From NCBI GenBank assembly GCA_946479035.1, contig CAMLDW010000001.1:86068-150067 (forward strand): a stretch of 64,000 nt of DNA, written 5' to 3'. This document shows positions 33,620-43,549 of the stretch, one piece after another. The stretch comes from an uncultured Chthonomonadaceae bacterium (GTDB lineage Bacteria; Armatimonadota; Fimbriimonadia; Fimbriimonadales; Fimbriimonadaceae). Under the pieces are notes generated by a model. That model was given only the letters and a program-made list of their open reading frames with translations, did no database searches and was not told where the DNA came from. The position numbers and the translations under genes are program-made. Each line of letters starts with the position of its first letter. Position 1 is the stretch's first letter.

Positions 33620-35032
33620 TCACTTGTGGATCGCGTGGCCGAGGGTGTCCTCGTAGGCCTCCAGCACCGCCTCGGACATCGTCGGGTGCGCGTGGATGGT
33701 GTCCATCATCACGTCCACCGTCGCCTCTAGCTTGATCGCCACGACCGCCTGGTGGATCATGTCGGTGACGCCGTGGCCGACCATGTGCACGCCGAGGACC
33801 TCGCCGTACTTCTTTTCCGCGACGATCTTCACGAACCCGTCCTGGTGGGTGCTGGCCATCGCTTTGCCTAGCGGGCGGAACATGAACTTGCCGACCGCGA
33901 CGTCGTAGCCCTGCTCGCGCGCCTGGCCCTCCGTGAGTCCGACGCTCGCTACTTCCGGCACCGTGTAGATGCAGTTTGGGATCGCCTTGTGGTCGGCTTT
34001 GCGGCCGGTGCCTTTGACGATGTTCTCGGCGGCGACCTGGCCCTGGTATGAGGCGACGTGAGCGAGCTGGACGATGCCGTTCACGTCTCCGATCGCGTAG
34101 ATGTTTTCGACGCTCGTCTGCATCGTGTCTTTGACTTCGATGCCGGTCCGGCTCGTCTTGACGCCGATCTTTTCGAGGTTCATGTTGTCGGTATAGGCAC
34201 GGCGCCCGACCGCGACGAGCACGATGTCGGCCTCGAGCTCTTTCTGCTCGCTGCCGGCCTTGACTCCGACCTTCCAGCCCTTCTTCTGCTTGGTGAGCTT
34301 CTCGACGGCGCTCCCGGTCATGATCTTGACGCCCTGGCGCGCGAGGAGCTTGCCTAGCTCTGTGCTGCAGTCCTCGTCCATCAGCGGGATGACCTTGGGC
34401 ATCATCTCGACGATCGTGACATCGGTTCCGAGCGCGTTGAACACGTAGGCGAACTCGACGCCGATCACGCCGCCGCCGATGATCACCATCGACTTGGGCA
34501 CCGAAGGCGCGCCGACTGCGTCGTCGCTCGTCCAGATCCCGTCGTCGCGCCCGCCTTCCAGTCCGGGGATCTTCGGGACGATGATCGCGGAGCCAGTGGC
34601 GATGATGAAGCTCTTCGCCTTCAGCCTCTGCTTCTTGCCGTCCTTCTCGATCTCGACTGTGTTCCTGTCGACGAACGAGGCAAATCCTTCAATGTGCGCG
34701 ATCCCGTTCTTCTTGAAGAGGGTGGCGACGCCTCCTCGCTGCACGGCGACGATCTTGTCCTTGCGGGCGGACATCTTAGCGAAGTCATAGCCCACCTCGC
34801 CCTGCACGGTCACGCCGAACGCGTCGGCGTGCTTGACGTTCTGGTAGGCCTCCGCGCTCGCTATCCAGACTTTGCTCGGGATGCACCCTACGTTGAGGCA
34901 CGTGCCACCGAGGTACTCCTTTTCAACGACGGTGACCTTCGCTCCGAGCTGTGCTGCCCGGATGGCGGCGACGTAACCGCCTGGCCCGCCACCGATAACG
35001 ACGAGGTCCGTATCAAACTTCTCATTGGCCAT
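33620..35032 (-). CDS. lpdA: Dihydrolipoyl dehydrogenase (E3)
   Basis: FAD flavoprotein that reoxidises lipoamide in 2-oxoacid dehydrogenase or glycine-cleavage complexes. 470 aa, usual length. FAD motif VVIGGGPGGYVAAIRAAQLG, redox disulfide GGTCLNVGCIPSK, NAD motif MVIIGGGVIGVEFAYVF, second FAD motif IYAIGDVNGIVQLAHVAS and catalytic HAHPTMSE at the interface are all present. ATG 35032 is chosen; the open frame upstream to 35155 lacks homology. A purine-rich AAGGAAAG lies upstream. No E1 or E2 gene is adjacent. Confidence 0.95.
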   Translation of the reverse strand: MANEKFDTDLVVIGGGPGGYVAAIRAAQLGAKVTVVEKEYLGGTCLNVGCIPSKVWIASAEAYQNVKHADAFGVTVQGEVGYDFAKMSARKDKIVAVQRGGVATLFKKNGIAHIEGFASFVDRNTVEIEKDGKKQRLKAKSFIIATGSAIIVPKIPGLEGGRDDGIWTSDDAVGAPSVPKSMVIIGGGVIGVEFAYVFNALGTDVTIVEMMPKVIPLMDEDCSTELGKLLARQGVKIMTGSAVEKLTKQKKGWKVGVKAGSEQKELEADIVLVAVGRRAYTDNMNLEKIGVKTSRTGIEVKDTMQTSVENIYAIGDVNGIVQLAHVASYQGQVAAENIVKGTGRKADHKAIPNCIYTVPEVASVGLTEGQAREQGYDVAVGKFMFRPLGKAMASTHQDGFVKIVAEKKYGEVLGVHMVGHGVTDMIHQAVVAIKLEATVDVMMDTIHAHPTMSEAVLEAYEDTLGHAIHK

Positions 35033-35313
35033 GGGCTTTGTTCTTTCCTTGGGCTCCTGCAAGAGGGAGATCTCTTGGATGATCGCCTCCGCACCCGAAA
35101 CGGCCGCCCCTAGAAGGCTCGCGGGGCTCGTGGAGTGCCTGGAGGGCGCGGACACGGGGCCAGTGTACCCATCACATTTACCTGCTCCCGGACCGTCACG
35201 GACGCGCTCGGGAGCACAGCAAAAGTGCCTGTGTCGCGCGCCGGCGCTGGGCTTTTTTCGCGCGCACGGGTAATCGCGGGCCAGGCTCCTGTACTCTCTC
35301 GCAGTCGATCGCT

Positions 35314-38300
35314 ATGTCTCGTCGGTTCGAGAGGGCTGGAATCCTGTCATCGCGCGCGGACCCGCTCGTCTGCGCGTGCGGCGCCGCGCTTGCGGTCGTT
35401 GGACTGCTCATCGTCGCGCTGTCCTTGGCGCTGCCAGGTGCGTTGGCAGGCGTGCTTTCGAGCGCGAGCATCGCGACGCCGGTCGGGGCCGTCTCGTTGG
35501 TCGCGCTGGGGGTCTGTCTCGCGATGCGGGGAGTGCGCGAAAGGCCGTCGATCCTTACTTGGGCGATCGAAGCGCTGGCTCTTGTCGTCGTGGCTGCTTG
35601 CGGCGCGCAAGTGCTAGGAATCGCGCTGTCGCCGCAGGTCAGCGCTGCGTGGGAGCTTGCGCGCAGCCCGGACTCGGCATCGTTCACCTCCGTGCTTCTC
35701 CGGGCGGACCTCTGGCTCCTCGTCGGTTCTGCGCTCGTGCTCCTCTCGCTCGCTCCCGAAGGGTTGGCTGAAACGGCGACGAGAGCCTGCTCGCTGCTCG
35801 TCGTTGCGACGGTCGCGTTCCTGCTGACGATGGTCGGCGCGCTCTACGCTTCAGAGGGGTCTGACGGCGGCACCGTGATGGTCGCCGTGATCATCGGGCT
35901 GGTAGCGCACATCTGCGCGGTGGGCGTGCTGCGCGTACGAGAGGACGAGCCGTCGTTTGTGACCCGCGTGGCGACCCTGCTGCCGCTTGCGCCGGTCGTT
36001 GCGATCGGGGTGATCTTGGGGACCTGGACCTGGGCGCCGCAAGATCCGGTATCGCCGCCGATCGCCGTCGGTGCAGCGCTCTTGCTCTACCTCGGCGGGG
36101 TGGTGGCCTTCGCGGCGACGCGCCTGGCTCGGTCTGCGCGGTCTTCGAGCGCCGCCGAGGCGAGGTCTGCGGACCTCACTGCGATGGCGCGCGCCGCGGA
36201 GGAGGCCGGCGGGCATGGGACATGGAGGTTCCAGCTCGGGACCCAGGAGGTCGAGCTTTCCGATATGGCCGCAAGGATCTTGGGCCGCAGCTCGAGCGTC
36301 GTTCCGCGCGAATCGCTCGCGCTCGGGATTCACGCGGACGATGCGGCAGCGATGAGCGGGTGGATGGAAGGGCTCTCTGACGCGACCGGCCCGACCTCGG
36401 TCGTCGTGCGCATGGCCTTCCAAGGAAGCGACGAGAAGTGGATCGAGTTCGCGGGCACTTTCGCGCACGGTTCGTCGCAAGTCTGCGGGACAGTGCGGGA
36501 CGTCACCTTTTCCAAGAGGGCGCTGGACAGGCTGGAGGCGACGGTCGCGCTGCTCAAAGGCGTGGCTGCGACCGTGCCGGACGTCGACTTCGTATACGAC
36601 GTGCGCAGCCTTAAGTACGACTACATGAACCGCCCGCTCGGCCAGCTCTTTGGCATCGCAAGCGAACTGACGGGAACCTTCATCGAGGATCATGTCCACC
36701 AGGAAGACGCGAAGCGCTACATGGAGCATGTCCGAGCGGTCAACTCCTCCCTAGACGACGCGGTCCATCAGGTCGATTACCGAGTGGTTCGCGACGACGG
36801 TCGGGTCGTGTGGATCAGGAGCCGGGCATCGGTCTTCCTGCGGGCGGAGGACGGCACGCCGCTTAAGGTCTTTGGCACGGTGCAGGACGTGACTGAGATG
36901 AAAGAGGCCGTAAGGATGCTCGAAGACGCAAAGGCGCAGTTCGAGCGCGTGAGCAGCCAGTCGCCGGGCGTGATTTACCGCTTCGCCCGATCTCCCAGCG
37001 GGGAGATGAGCTTTCCTTACTTGAGTGAGGCTGCGCTGCAGATCTTCGGCGTCTTGAGCGAGGAGATCAAGCGTTCGCCGGAGAGCGCTTTCGACCTCGT
37101 ACACCCCGACGACCTTGCGGGACTCTATGAGCGGATCGAGCTCTCAGCGCGCACAATGACCGACTTCGTCTGGGCCGGTAGGGTGTCCAAGAACGGAGGC
37201 TCGACGCGTTGGATCCAGGCGAACTCGCGCCCTTCGCGCTTGGAGGACGGGACGACGGTGTGGGACGGCGTAGCGATCGATGTAACGGCCATGAAGGAGG
37301 CGGAGATCGCGCTCCAGCGCACGAACGACCGAATGGACCAGCTGCTCTCGCAGTCTCCGACCGTCGTTTATGAGTGCGCTCCAGACCCGCCGTACTTGCT
37401 GACCACCGTCGCTTCCAACGTGCGCGCGCTGCTGGGGCTCTATCCGGACCAGGTCGTCGGGCGCAGCCTTTTTTCAACAGGGCTCGCGCATGCCGACGAC
37501 GAGGAGGCGGTGAGGCTGCACGGCAAGAGGTTCATCGACCACGGAAACTCGTCGCTGGAGTATCGGATGCGGACGGTGAGCGGCGACTACGTGTGGGTGC
37601 GCGACGACGTCCGCATCGTCTCCCACGAGCAAGGGCGCTCAGAAGTCGTGGGCGCATGGACCGACGTCACGGTGCAAAAGGAGGCGATGCTGAGGTTGAT
37701 CGAAAGCGAGTCCCGCCACCAGCGCACTGCGGCGAGCCTACCGGGCATGGTGTTTGAGCTTCTCTTGCACGAAGACGGGCGTCCGGAGTTCACGTACGTC
37801 AGCCAGGGCTCGTTCGCACTGACGGGGCTGGCGCCTCAGGAGATCGTCGCGCGGCCGGAGGCGCTCCTGCGCCTGATCGACACCGAGGACAAGACGAGGC
37901 TCTATCGCGAACTGGTCCGGACGCAAAGGGACCTCGGCGACCTGTTCTGGGAAGGGACGCTGACGACCGCTTCGGGCGTTGCGAAACGAATCCGGTTCAC
38001 GGGGAAGTGCGAAGGGAGCGGCGACGACGATGGCAGTTGGTCTGGGATCGCCGCCGACGTGAGCGTAGAGCGCGCGTTTGCGGAAGCGGCCGCCGCTTCG
38101 CACGAGCTGATCGACGACCTGTTGGCGAGCGTCTCGGACGCCGTCGTCGAGTTTGACGGCCACGGCAGGGTCACGGGTGCGAACGAGAGCGTCCAGAGAC
38201 TGCTGGGATATCGCGGCCAGGAGATCGTCGGCCTCGACATCGGCGCGCTCTTGTCAGACGAGGAGCGCAGCTTCCAGAGCCAGACCGTGTCGGGTTACTG

Positions 38301-38934
38301 GCCGGCGAACCGGGATGAAAACACAGGCGACCGGCGAGAGGTCTTCGCTCACCACAAGTCTGGGGCGCTGATTCCGGTCGCGATCACGGTCCTCCGTGCC
38401 TCACTAGCAGGAGCAGAGAGGTACTTGTGCGTCTTGCAGAGGACAGAGCCTGGGGAGAGGCGAGCGCCGGCTGCGGCTGCCGTAACGGTCACCGAGCCCG
38501 CGGCTGGCTCGGGACGCGAGTCGTTGGATACGCCGATGATCGATCTGGGAGCGTCCCGGCGCATCGAGATGCTCGTGGTCGCCTCCGAGAGCGAGGCGCA
38601 AAGGCTCTTGTTCGACGAGCCCGGGAAATGGAGCGAGTTCTCAGTGACGATTGCAACCTCGATCGGCCTGGGCTTGGAGCTGGCGAAGAAGCACCCGCCG
38701 GAAGTGCTCTTGTTCGCGAGCCTAGGTCCCGTACAGGTCCTCTTTGGAGTCCTGGAGGCCGTGCGCACGGACGAAGACCTCGCCGACGTGCCGGTGATCG
38801 TGCTGGACCGCATCGCCAGCCCAGAGGCCCGGGAGCGGCTGGTGCGGTCCGGCGCGACGCGCGTTTTGGAGGAGATCGACCCGCTAAACAGCCTTTCGGA
38901 CCTGATCGGCTCGGTCGTCAGGAAAGCCACTTAA
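35314..38934 (+). CDS. Large membrane multi-PAS protein with pseudo-receiver tail
   Basis: 1206 aa. Residues 1-275 hold about eight membrane helices. Six PAS-like domains follow, at about 300, 415, 540, 672, 800 and 930, most ending with PAC-type motifs such as VWIRSRASVFLRAEDGTP or VWDGVAIDVTAMKEAE. The last 125 residues (RIEMLVVASESEAQRLLF to the C-terminus) look like a receiver, but the phospho-acceptor position is LLFASLG, with no Asp. There is no histidine kinase, GGDEF or EAL domain. The next gene, 86 bp on, encodes a similar PAS hybrid kinase, so this protein may sense and pair with it. Confidence 0.85.
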   Translation: MSRRFERAGILSSRADPLVCACGAALAVVGLLIVALSLALPGALAGVLSSASIATPVGAVSLVALGVCLAMRGVRERPSILTWAIEALALVVVAACGAQVLGIALSPQVSAAWELARSPDSASFTSVLLRADLWLLVGSALVLLSLAPEGLAETATRACSLLVVATVAFLLTMVGALYASEGSDGGTVMVAVIIGLVAHICAVGVLRVREDEPSFVTRVATLLPLAPVVAIGVILGTWTWAPQDPVSPPIAVGAALLLYLGGVVAFAATRLARSARSSSAAEARSADLTAMARAAEEAGGHGTWRFQLGTQEVELSDMAARILGRSSSVVPRESLALGIHADDAAAMSGWMEGLSDATGPTSVVVRMAFQGSDEKWIEFAGTFAHGSSQVCGTVRDVTFSKRALDRLEATVALLKGVAATVPDVDFVYDVRSLKYDYMNRPLGQLFGIASELTGTFIEDHVHQEDAKRYMEHVRAVNSSLDDAVHQVDYRVVRDDGRVVWIRSRASVFLRAEDGTPLKVFGTVQDVTEMKEAVRMLEDAKAQFERVSSQSPGVIYRFARSPSGEMSFPYLSEAALQIFGVLSEEIKRSPESAFDLVHPDDLAGLYERIELSARTMTDFVWAGRVSKNGGSTRWIQANSRPSRLEDGTTVWDGVAIDVTAMKEAEIALQRTNDRMDQLLSQSPTVVYECAPDPPYLLTTVASNVRALLGLYPDQVVGRSLFSTGLAHADDEEAVRLHGKRFIDHGNSSLEYRMRTVSGDYVWVRDDVRIVSHEQGRSEVVGAWTDVTVQKEAMLRLIESESRHQRTAASLPGMVFELLLHEDGRPEFTYVSQGSFALTGLAPQEIVARPEALLRLIDTEDKTRLYRELVRTQRDLGDLFWEGTLTTASGVAKRIRFTGKCEGSGDDDGSWSGIAADVSVERAFAEAAAASHELIDDLLASVSDAVVEFDGHGRVTGANESVQRLLGYRGQEIVGLDIGALLSDEERSFQSQTVSGYWPANRDENTGDRREVFAHHKSGALIPVAITVLRASLAGAERYLCVLQRTEPGERRAPAAAAVTVTEPAAGSGRESLDTPMIDLGASRRIEMLVVASESEAQRLLFDEPGKWSEFSVTIATSIGLGLELAKKHPPEVLLFASLGPVQVLFGVLEAVRTDEDLADVPVIVLDRIASPEARERLVRSGATRVLEEIDPLNSLSDLIGSVVRKAT

Positions 38935-39020
38935 AGCCGCAAAGCCTCACCCAGAGTGAAATGTGGATGTGCAAAGCCTGAATACGTCGATTATTAATCA
39001 ATAATGACCACGGGTGTTTG

Positions 39021-42000
39021 ATGCGGAGTCAGACCTCTCGTCGCGGGCTGGCAGGAAGGGGGACAGGAGGGTCGGTCCTTGGTCGGGGCTTGGCCGGCGT
39101 TTGCCTTGCCTCGGTAGCCGGCGCATTGGCGTGGGAGGCTTCGCGGGGGCCGATCGGCATCGCTCTTTGGGCTGGCCTCGTCGGCACGGCGCTCGCTTCA
39201 GTGCTTCTGTTCTGGCAAGTCGGTGCGCGCACCGTCAGCCGAGGGTCTTTTGTGGCAGGGTCTGGGGCGGTCCTGGCAGGCTCGGTTATCGTCGCGCTTT
39301 CTTCAGCCGGTCGCATTGAAGGGATGTACATCGCGCTCGAGCTCGCAGCTTTCTCTGCGACCCTGACACTGATCGATGCCGGCAGCCGCTTTGGCAGAAG
39401 GTGGCCTACGGCGGTCGCTCTGGCGTCGCTTGCTCTGCCACTGTTGCGGCTCCTCGACGGCTTGTATTCCAGTTTACTGGGAGTGCAGGCGGCTGCACAC
39501 CTGGACCTTCCGATTTCGCTCTCGATAGTGTTCTTCCTATTCGGAGCCTCGTCTGCAGTCGTCCTTTTCGAGCGCGAGTACACGAACAGCCTAGAAAGGT
39601 CGCGACGGCTCTTGCGCCCCGGCGTCGCGGTCGCAGCACTCATGACCATTGGGATCGTCGCGATGCAGTACTTGCGGATCCACGACGACCCATATGCGCT
39701 AGTCGCGCACTATGGGTCTAGCATCGTGTTGACGGCCATCTCGGTGCTGGTGTTCCTAGCCGTCTCGTGGGAGGTGCTCTTGCAGCTCGCTAGCCTCTCG
39801 GACAGGGAGTCGGTCGCAGCGAGCAACCTCGCGGAGGCGCTCGAGAGCAACTCGCGCTCGCTGCAAAGCGCAAAGATCGGCGCATGGGAACGCGATTTGC
39901 GGACCGGGTCGATCAAGGTCAGCTCGGAGGCGGCGTCCGTGTTCGGGATCGAGCCGACGGCACGGACATTGACATACGAGGCGCTGATCGGCGCGATCCA
40001 CCCCGAAGACAAGCCGCGCTTCCTTGACGCGGTCAACGCGTGCATCTTTGGCGGAGCGGACTACGAGCTGGAGTACAGGATAAGGACCCCAGGCGGAGTC
40101 GACAAATGGATCTCGGCCAAGGGCGACGTGTGCAAAGACGCGGAAGGCACGCCGGTGCTTTTCGCCGGAGTGGTCGAGGACATAACCGAGCGGAAACTGA
40201 CCGAGCAGCGCCTGCTCGAGACGCAACTGCGTTACGAGCGAGTTGCAGACAACATCCCTGGCGTCGTCTACCAGTCGGTGCAGTTCGCCGACGGGCGCGA
40301 GGAGATTGCGTATATCAGCGAGTCGGTACGGGAGGTTTTCGGGCACTCTCGCGACGAGGTCGTGAGGCACCCCGAGCTACTGACACGATCGATCCATCCG
40401 GAAGAGATAGCTGCGTATGAGTCGTCGCAGGCAAGGGCGAGCGAGAAGGCCGCGACGAGCGACTGGACCGGCCGGATCCTCCGCCTGGACGGCCAAGTGA
40501 GATGGATCCATCGCGTGAGCCAACCAACGCTCCGCCCAGACGGCGCGACGGTCTGGGACGGCGTCGTGCTCGACGTGACCAGCCACAGAGAGGCCGTGCA
40601 GGAACTGAACGCGACAAGGGACCGATTGGCCTGGATCCTGAGGTCGAGCCCGGTCGTCGTGTACGCGTGCGCCGCTGAGCCGCCGTACCCGCTGACCTAC
40701 CTCAGCGACAACGCAGGGGCGTTGCTTGGAATCCCCGCGCAAGAATGGCTCACGGACCCCAACTACTGGCACCACCGCGTGCACCCCGACGACGTTGAGG
40801 CCGCCAAGGGTTCGCTGGAGGAACTGGGCGACGGCGGGACCGCGACCCTCGAATACCGGATCCGAATACCTTCCGGCGAGTACAGGTGGATCCGCGACGA
40901 GATGCGAATGGTGACTGAGGACGGCCAGCGCGAGGTCGTCGGCACAGTCGTGGACGTTACAGAAAGGCGGGTGGCGCAGGATGCGCTGCGCCTGAGCGAC
41001 GAGCGCTTCCGCGCCATGAGCGGCGCGTCTCCGCTTGGGATATTCATGGCCGACCCACAAGGGAAGGTCGTGTACGTCAATGCGAAAATGGCCGAGATCG
41101 TCGGACGGCCGGGCGCGTCCCTGCTGGAAGCCGCTTGGCTCGGCCATGTGCACCCGGACGACGCGGAGCGGGTCGCAGAACGCTATTCGGAGGCGGTCTC
41201 AAGAACGGCGCCCACCTCGTTCCAGTGCCGCATGCGCAATCCGCGCCGAGGGACGATTTGGGCGAGCATCAAGACAGCGCCGATGCGCGACGGCGCGCGC
41301 GTGATCGGGTACGTGGGGACCCTCGAGGACGTGACGGAGGTCCACGACCTAGAACTGCAGTCCGAACAGGCGCGCATCGAGGCGGAGAAGGCGAGCCAGG
41401 CCAAGAGCGTGTTCCTCTCGCGCATCAGCCATGAGCTGCGCGCCCCGTTGCACTCAATGCTCGGTTTTGCGCAGTTGTTGGAGATGGACGACCTCAACCC
41501 AAAGCAGCGCGAGAGCGTCGAGTACATCCTCAAGGGCGGCAGGCACCTCGCATCTCTGATCACAGACGTCCTCGACGTCGCAAGGGCCGAGAGCGGGGAA
41601 CTGCACGTCGACGTTCGGGCGACGCCGCTCTTTCAGACGGCGCGCGACGCGATCCAAATGTTGGACCCTCTCGCGCGGACCGCCGGTGTGACGGTCGACC
41701 ACAAGCTCGCGGACGAGGACGGTGTATACGTCCAGGCCGACCCTCAGCGCCTCCGCCAAGTGCTCTTGAACATCCTTTCGAACGCGATCAAGTACAACCG
41801 CCCGGAGGGGATCGTTACCGTGTCCTGCCAAGTCCTGCCCGACCGCACGACCGTCCTGAGCGTGCGGGACACTGGCACCGGGATCCCGCCCGAGAAAACA
41901 GGCCGTCTGTTCGTCCCGTTCGAGCGGCTCGGCGCGGAGCAGTCGGGCATCGAAGGGACCGGCCTGGGGCTCGCTCTCTCCAAGCGGCTGCTTGAAGCGA

Positions 42001-42500
42001 TGGGAGGGTCGATCACGATCGAATCCGACGAGAGGATCGGCACAGAAGCGAGGATCGAGCTCGTCTCCTCGCCACCGCTCGTGCGAAGGTCGGTCGTCGA
42101 GACACCGGGTGGCAATCGCAAGGCGCTCCGCATCTTGATCCTCTCGGAAGAACCGGCGGTCCGCGCCCTGCTCGAGTCGGTGCTCGGAACTCGGCCCTCA
42201 GATTCGGTCTCAAGCGCCGATTCAAGCGGTTCTGGGATACAATCTGCCCTGAGGAACAGACCAGACTTGGTCTTTCTAGACGAGTCGCTCTCGGGAGCGA
42301 CCGCCGTAAGCGCCTTGGAGACCATGAGGCGGGAGCCAGTCTTGGCCGAGACAGCGTTCGTCGTCGTGGGAACGGACATGGACAATCCGAGGATCGAACG
42401 ATTCAAGGACGCCGGTGCGGCCGCGTGCATCAACGGACCGATCGTCGCGAGCAGGCTCCTGGCTCTCGTCGATTCCCTCCTGGGGGCCACGAGGACTTGA
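39021..42500 (+). CDS. Membrane multi-PAS hybrid histidine kinase with degenerate receiver
   Basis: 1159 aa. An N-terminal membrane region of about eight helices (to about 260) is followed by four PAS domains near 275, 400, 533 and 658. HisKA is FLSRISHELRAPLHSMLGF at about 798, with the phosphorylated His in SHELR. HATPase has LLNILSNAIKYN, DTGTGIPPEK and GTGLGLALSKRLLEAMGG. The C-terminal receiver (about 1035-1155) keeps Asp in LVFLDESLSG, but the conserved switch Lys is lost (ACINGPI). PAS 1-3 closely resemble those of the upstream gene. The stop overlaps the TTG of the HD-GYP gene. Confidence 0.92.
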   Translation: MRSQTSRRGLAGRGTGGSVLGRGLAGVCLASVAGALAWEASRGPIGIALWAGLVGTALASVLLFWQVGARTVSRGSFVAGSGAVLAGSVIVALSSAGRIEGMYIALELAAFSATLTLIDAGSRFGRRWPTAVALASLALPLLRLLDGLYSSLLGVQAAAHLDLPISLSIVFFLFGASSAVVLFEREYTNSLERSRRLLRPGVAVAALMTIGIVAMQYLRIHDDPYALVAHYGSSIVLTAISVLVFLAVSWEVLLQLASLSDRESVAASNLAEALESNSRSLQSAKIGAWERDLRTGSIKVSSEAASVFGIEPTARTLTYEALIGAIHPEDKPRFLDAVNACIFGGADYELEYRIRTPGGVDKWISAKGDVCKDAEGTPVLFAGVVEDITERKLTEQRLLETQLRYERVADNIPGVVYQSVQFADGREEIAYISESVREVFGHSRDEVVRHPELLTRSIHPEEIAAYESSQARASEKAATSDWTGRILRLDGQVRWIHRVSQPTLRPDGATVWDGVVLDVTSHREAVQELNATRDRLAWILRSSPVVVYACAAEPPYPLTYLSDNAGALLGIPAQEWLTDPNYWHHRVHPDDVEAAKGSLEELGDGGTATLEYRIRIPSGEYRWIRDEMRMVTEDGQREVVGTVVDVTERRVAQDALRLSDERFRAMSGASPLGIFMADPQGKVVYVNAKMAEIVGRPGASLLEAAWLGHVHPDDAERVAERYSEAVSRTAPTSFQCRMRNPRRGTIWASIKTAPMRDGARVIGYVGTLEDVTEVHDLELQSEQARIEAEKASQAKSVFLSRISHELRAPLHSMLGFAQLLEMDDLNPKQRESVEYILKGGRHLASLITDVLDVARAESGELHVDVRATPLFQTARDAIQMLDPLARTAGVTVDHKLADEDGVYVQADPQRLRQVLLNILSNAIKYNRPEGIVTVSCQVLPDRTTVLSVRDTGTGIPPEKTGRLFVPFERLGAEQSGIEGTGLGLALSKRLLEAMGGSITIESDERIGTEARIELVSSPPLVRRSVVETPGGNRKALRILILSEEPAVRALLESVLGTRPSDSVSSADSSGSGIQSALRNRPDLVFLDESLSGATAVSALETMRREPVLAETAFVVVGTDMDNPRIERFKDAGAAACINGPIVASRLLALVDSLLGATRT

Positions 42501-43549
42501 TCAGGGTCGCCGAGGACCTCCGCGGCATGCACATCGTCGTCATGGACGACGAAGAAGCGAACCTGCGGCTGATGGAGCGGTTTCTGCAGGAGGCGGGGAT
42601 GGAGTGTGTCACCCTGATCAGCGACCCCGCTCGGACGCCCGAGCTGCGCGAACTCTCTCCAGACGTGATCTGCCTCGACCTGCACATGCCGGGGCGCGAC
42701 GGGTTTTCCGTGCTGCAAGAGATCAGAGAGACGATGCCGGAGCTGCGGCAGGTCCCGGTCCTCGTGTTCACGGCCGACGACTCGATCCTTTCGCGCACCA
42801 AGGCGCTCGACCTCGGCGCAAACGACTTCATCAGCAAGCCGGGGCAGGCGGTCGAGATCGTCTTGCGCGTCCGCAACTTTCTCCGCACGCGCAAGCTGTA
42901 CAAAGAACTGGAGCGGTACAGCCTCGACCTCGAAGGGAAGGTCCAGCGCAGGACGCTCGATCTATACGAAGCGACCGAGGACTGCCTTTGGCGGCTGGCG
43001 CGCGCATCGGAGTACCGCGACGACAACACCGGTGAGCACACGATCCGCGTCGGCGTAATCTCTTCCCGCATCGCAAACCAGCTCGGCATGCCGTTCGACG
43101 ACGTCGACATGATCCGCCGCGCCGCGCCGCTGCACGACATCGGCAAGATCGGCGTCCCTGACTCGATCCTGCTCAAGCCTGGGAAGCTCACGCCTGACGA
43201 GTATGCGGTGATGCGGACCCACGTCAAGATCGGCGGCAGCCTCCTTTCCGGCAGCAGCTCCAAGCTCATGGTGATGGCAGAGAAGATCGCGCTGACCCAC
43301 CACGAGAAGTGGGACGGAACCGGCTATGGCATGGGGCTGGCGGGCGAGGAGATCCCGCTGCCTGGACGAATCGTCGCCGTCGCCGACGTCTTCGACGCCC
43401 TCACCCACGACAGGCCGTACAAGCAGGCTTGGCCGACCGAGAAGGCGGTCGAAGAGATCCGTTCACAAGCGGGCCAGCACTTCGACCCACAGGTCGTCGA
43501 TGCCTTCTTGGCAGTGGCGGACGCATCTAGGACGGGGCTCGCGGTCTAG
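42497..43549 (+). CDS. HD-GYP domain response regulator (cyclic-di-GMP phosphodiesterase type)
   Basis: 350 aa from TTG 42497, which overlaps the kinase stop (TTGA); ATG 42527 is an alternative. The receiver has acidic residues at 17-18, phospho-acceptor Asp61 in [11 protein letters not shown] and switch Lys114. The HD-GYP domain has His213-Asp214 in [25 protein letters not shown] at 268, and [15 protein letters not shown]. The GYP motif reads GYG, a variation. HD-GYP proteins cleave c-di-GMP, so the kinase upstream probably controls c-di-GMP level. Shares its stop CTAG with the aldolase gene. Confidence 0.93.
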   Translation: MIRVAEDLRGMHIVVMDDEEANLRLMERFLQEAGMECVTLISDPARTPELRELSPDVICLDLHMPGRDGFSVLQEIRETMPELRQVPVLVFTADDSILSRTKALDLGANDFISKPGQAVEIVLRVRNFLRTRKLYKELERYSLDLEGKVQRRTLDLYEATEDCLWRLARASEYRDDNTGEHTIRVGVISSRIANQLGMPFDDVDMIRRAAPLHDIGKIGVPDSILLKPGKLTPDEYAVMRTHVKIGGSLLSGSSSKLMVMAEKIALTHHEKWDGTGYGMGLAGEEIPLPGRIVAVADVFDALTHDRPYKQAWPTEKAVEEIRSQAGQHFDPQVVDAFLAVADASRTGLAV

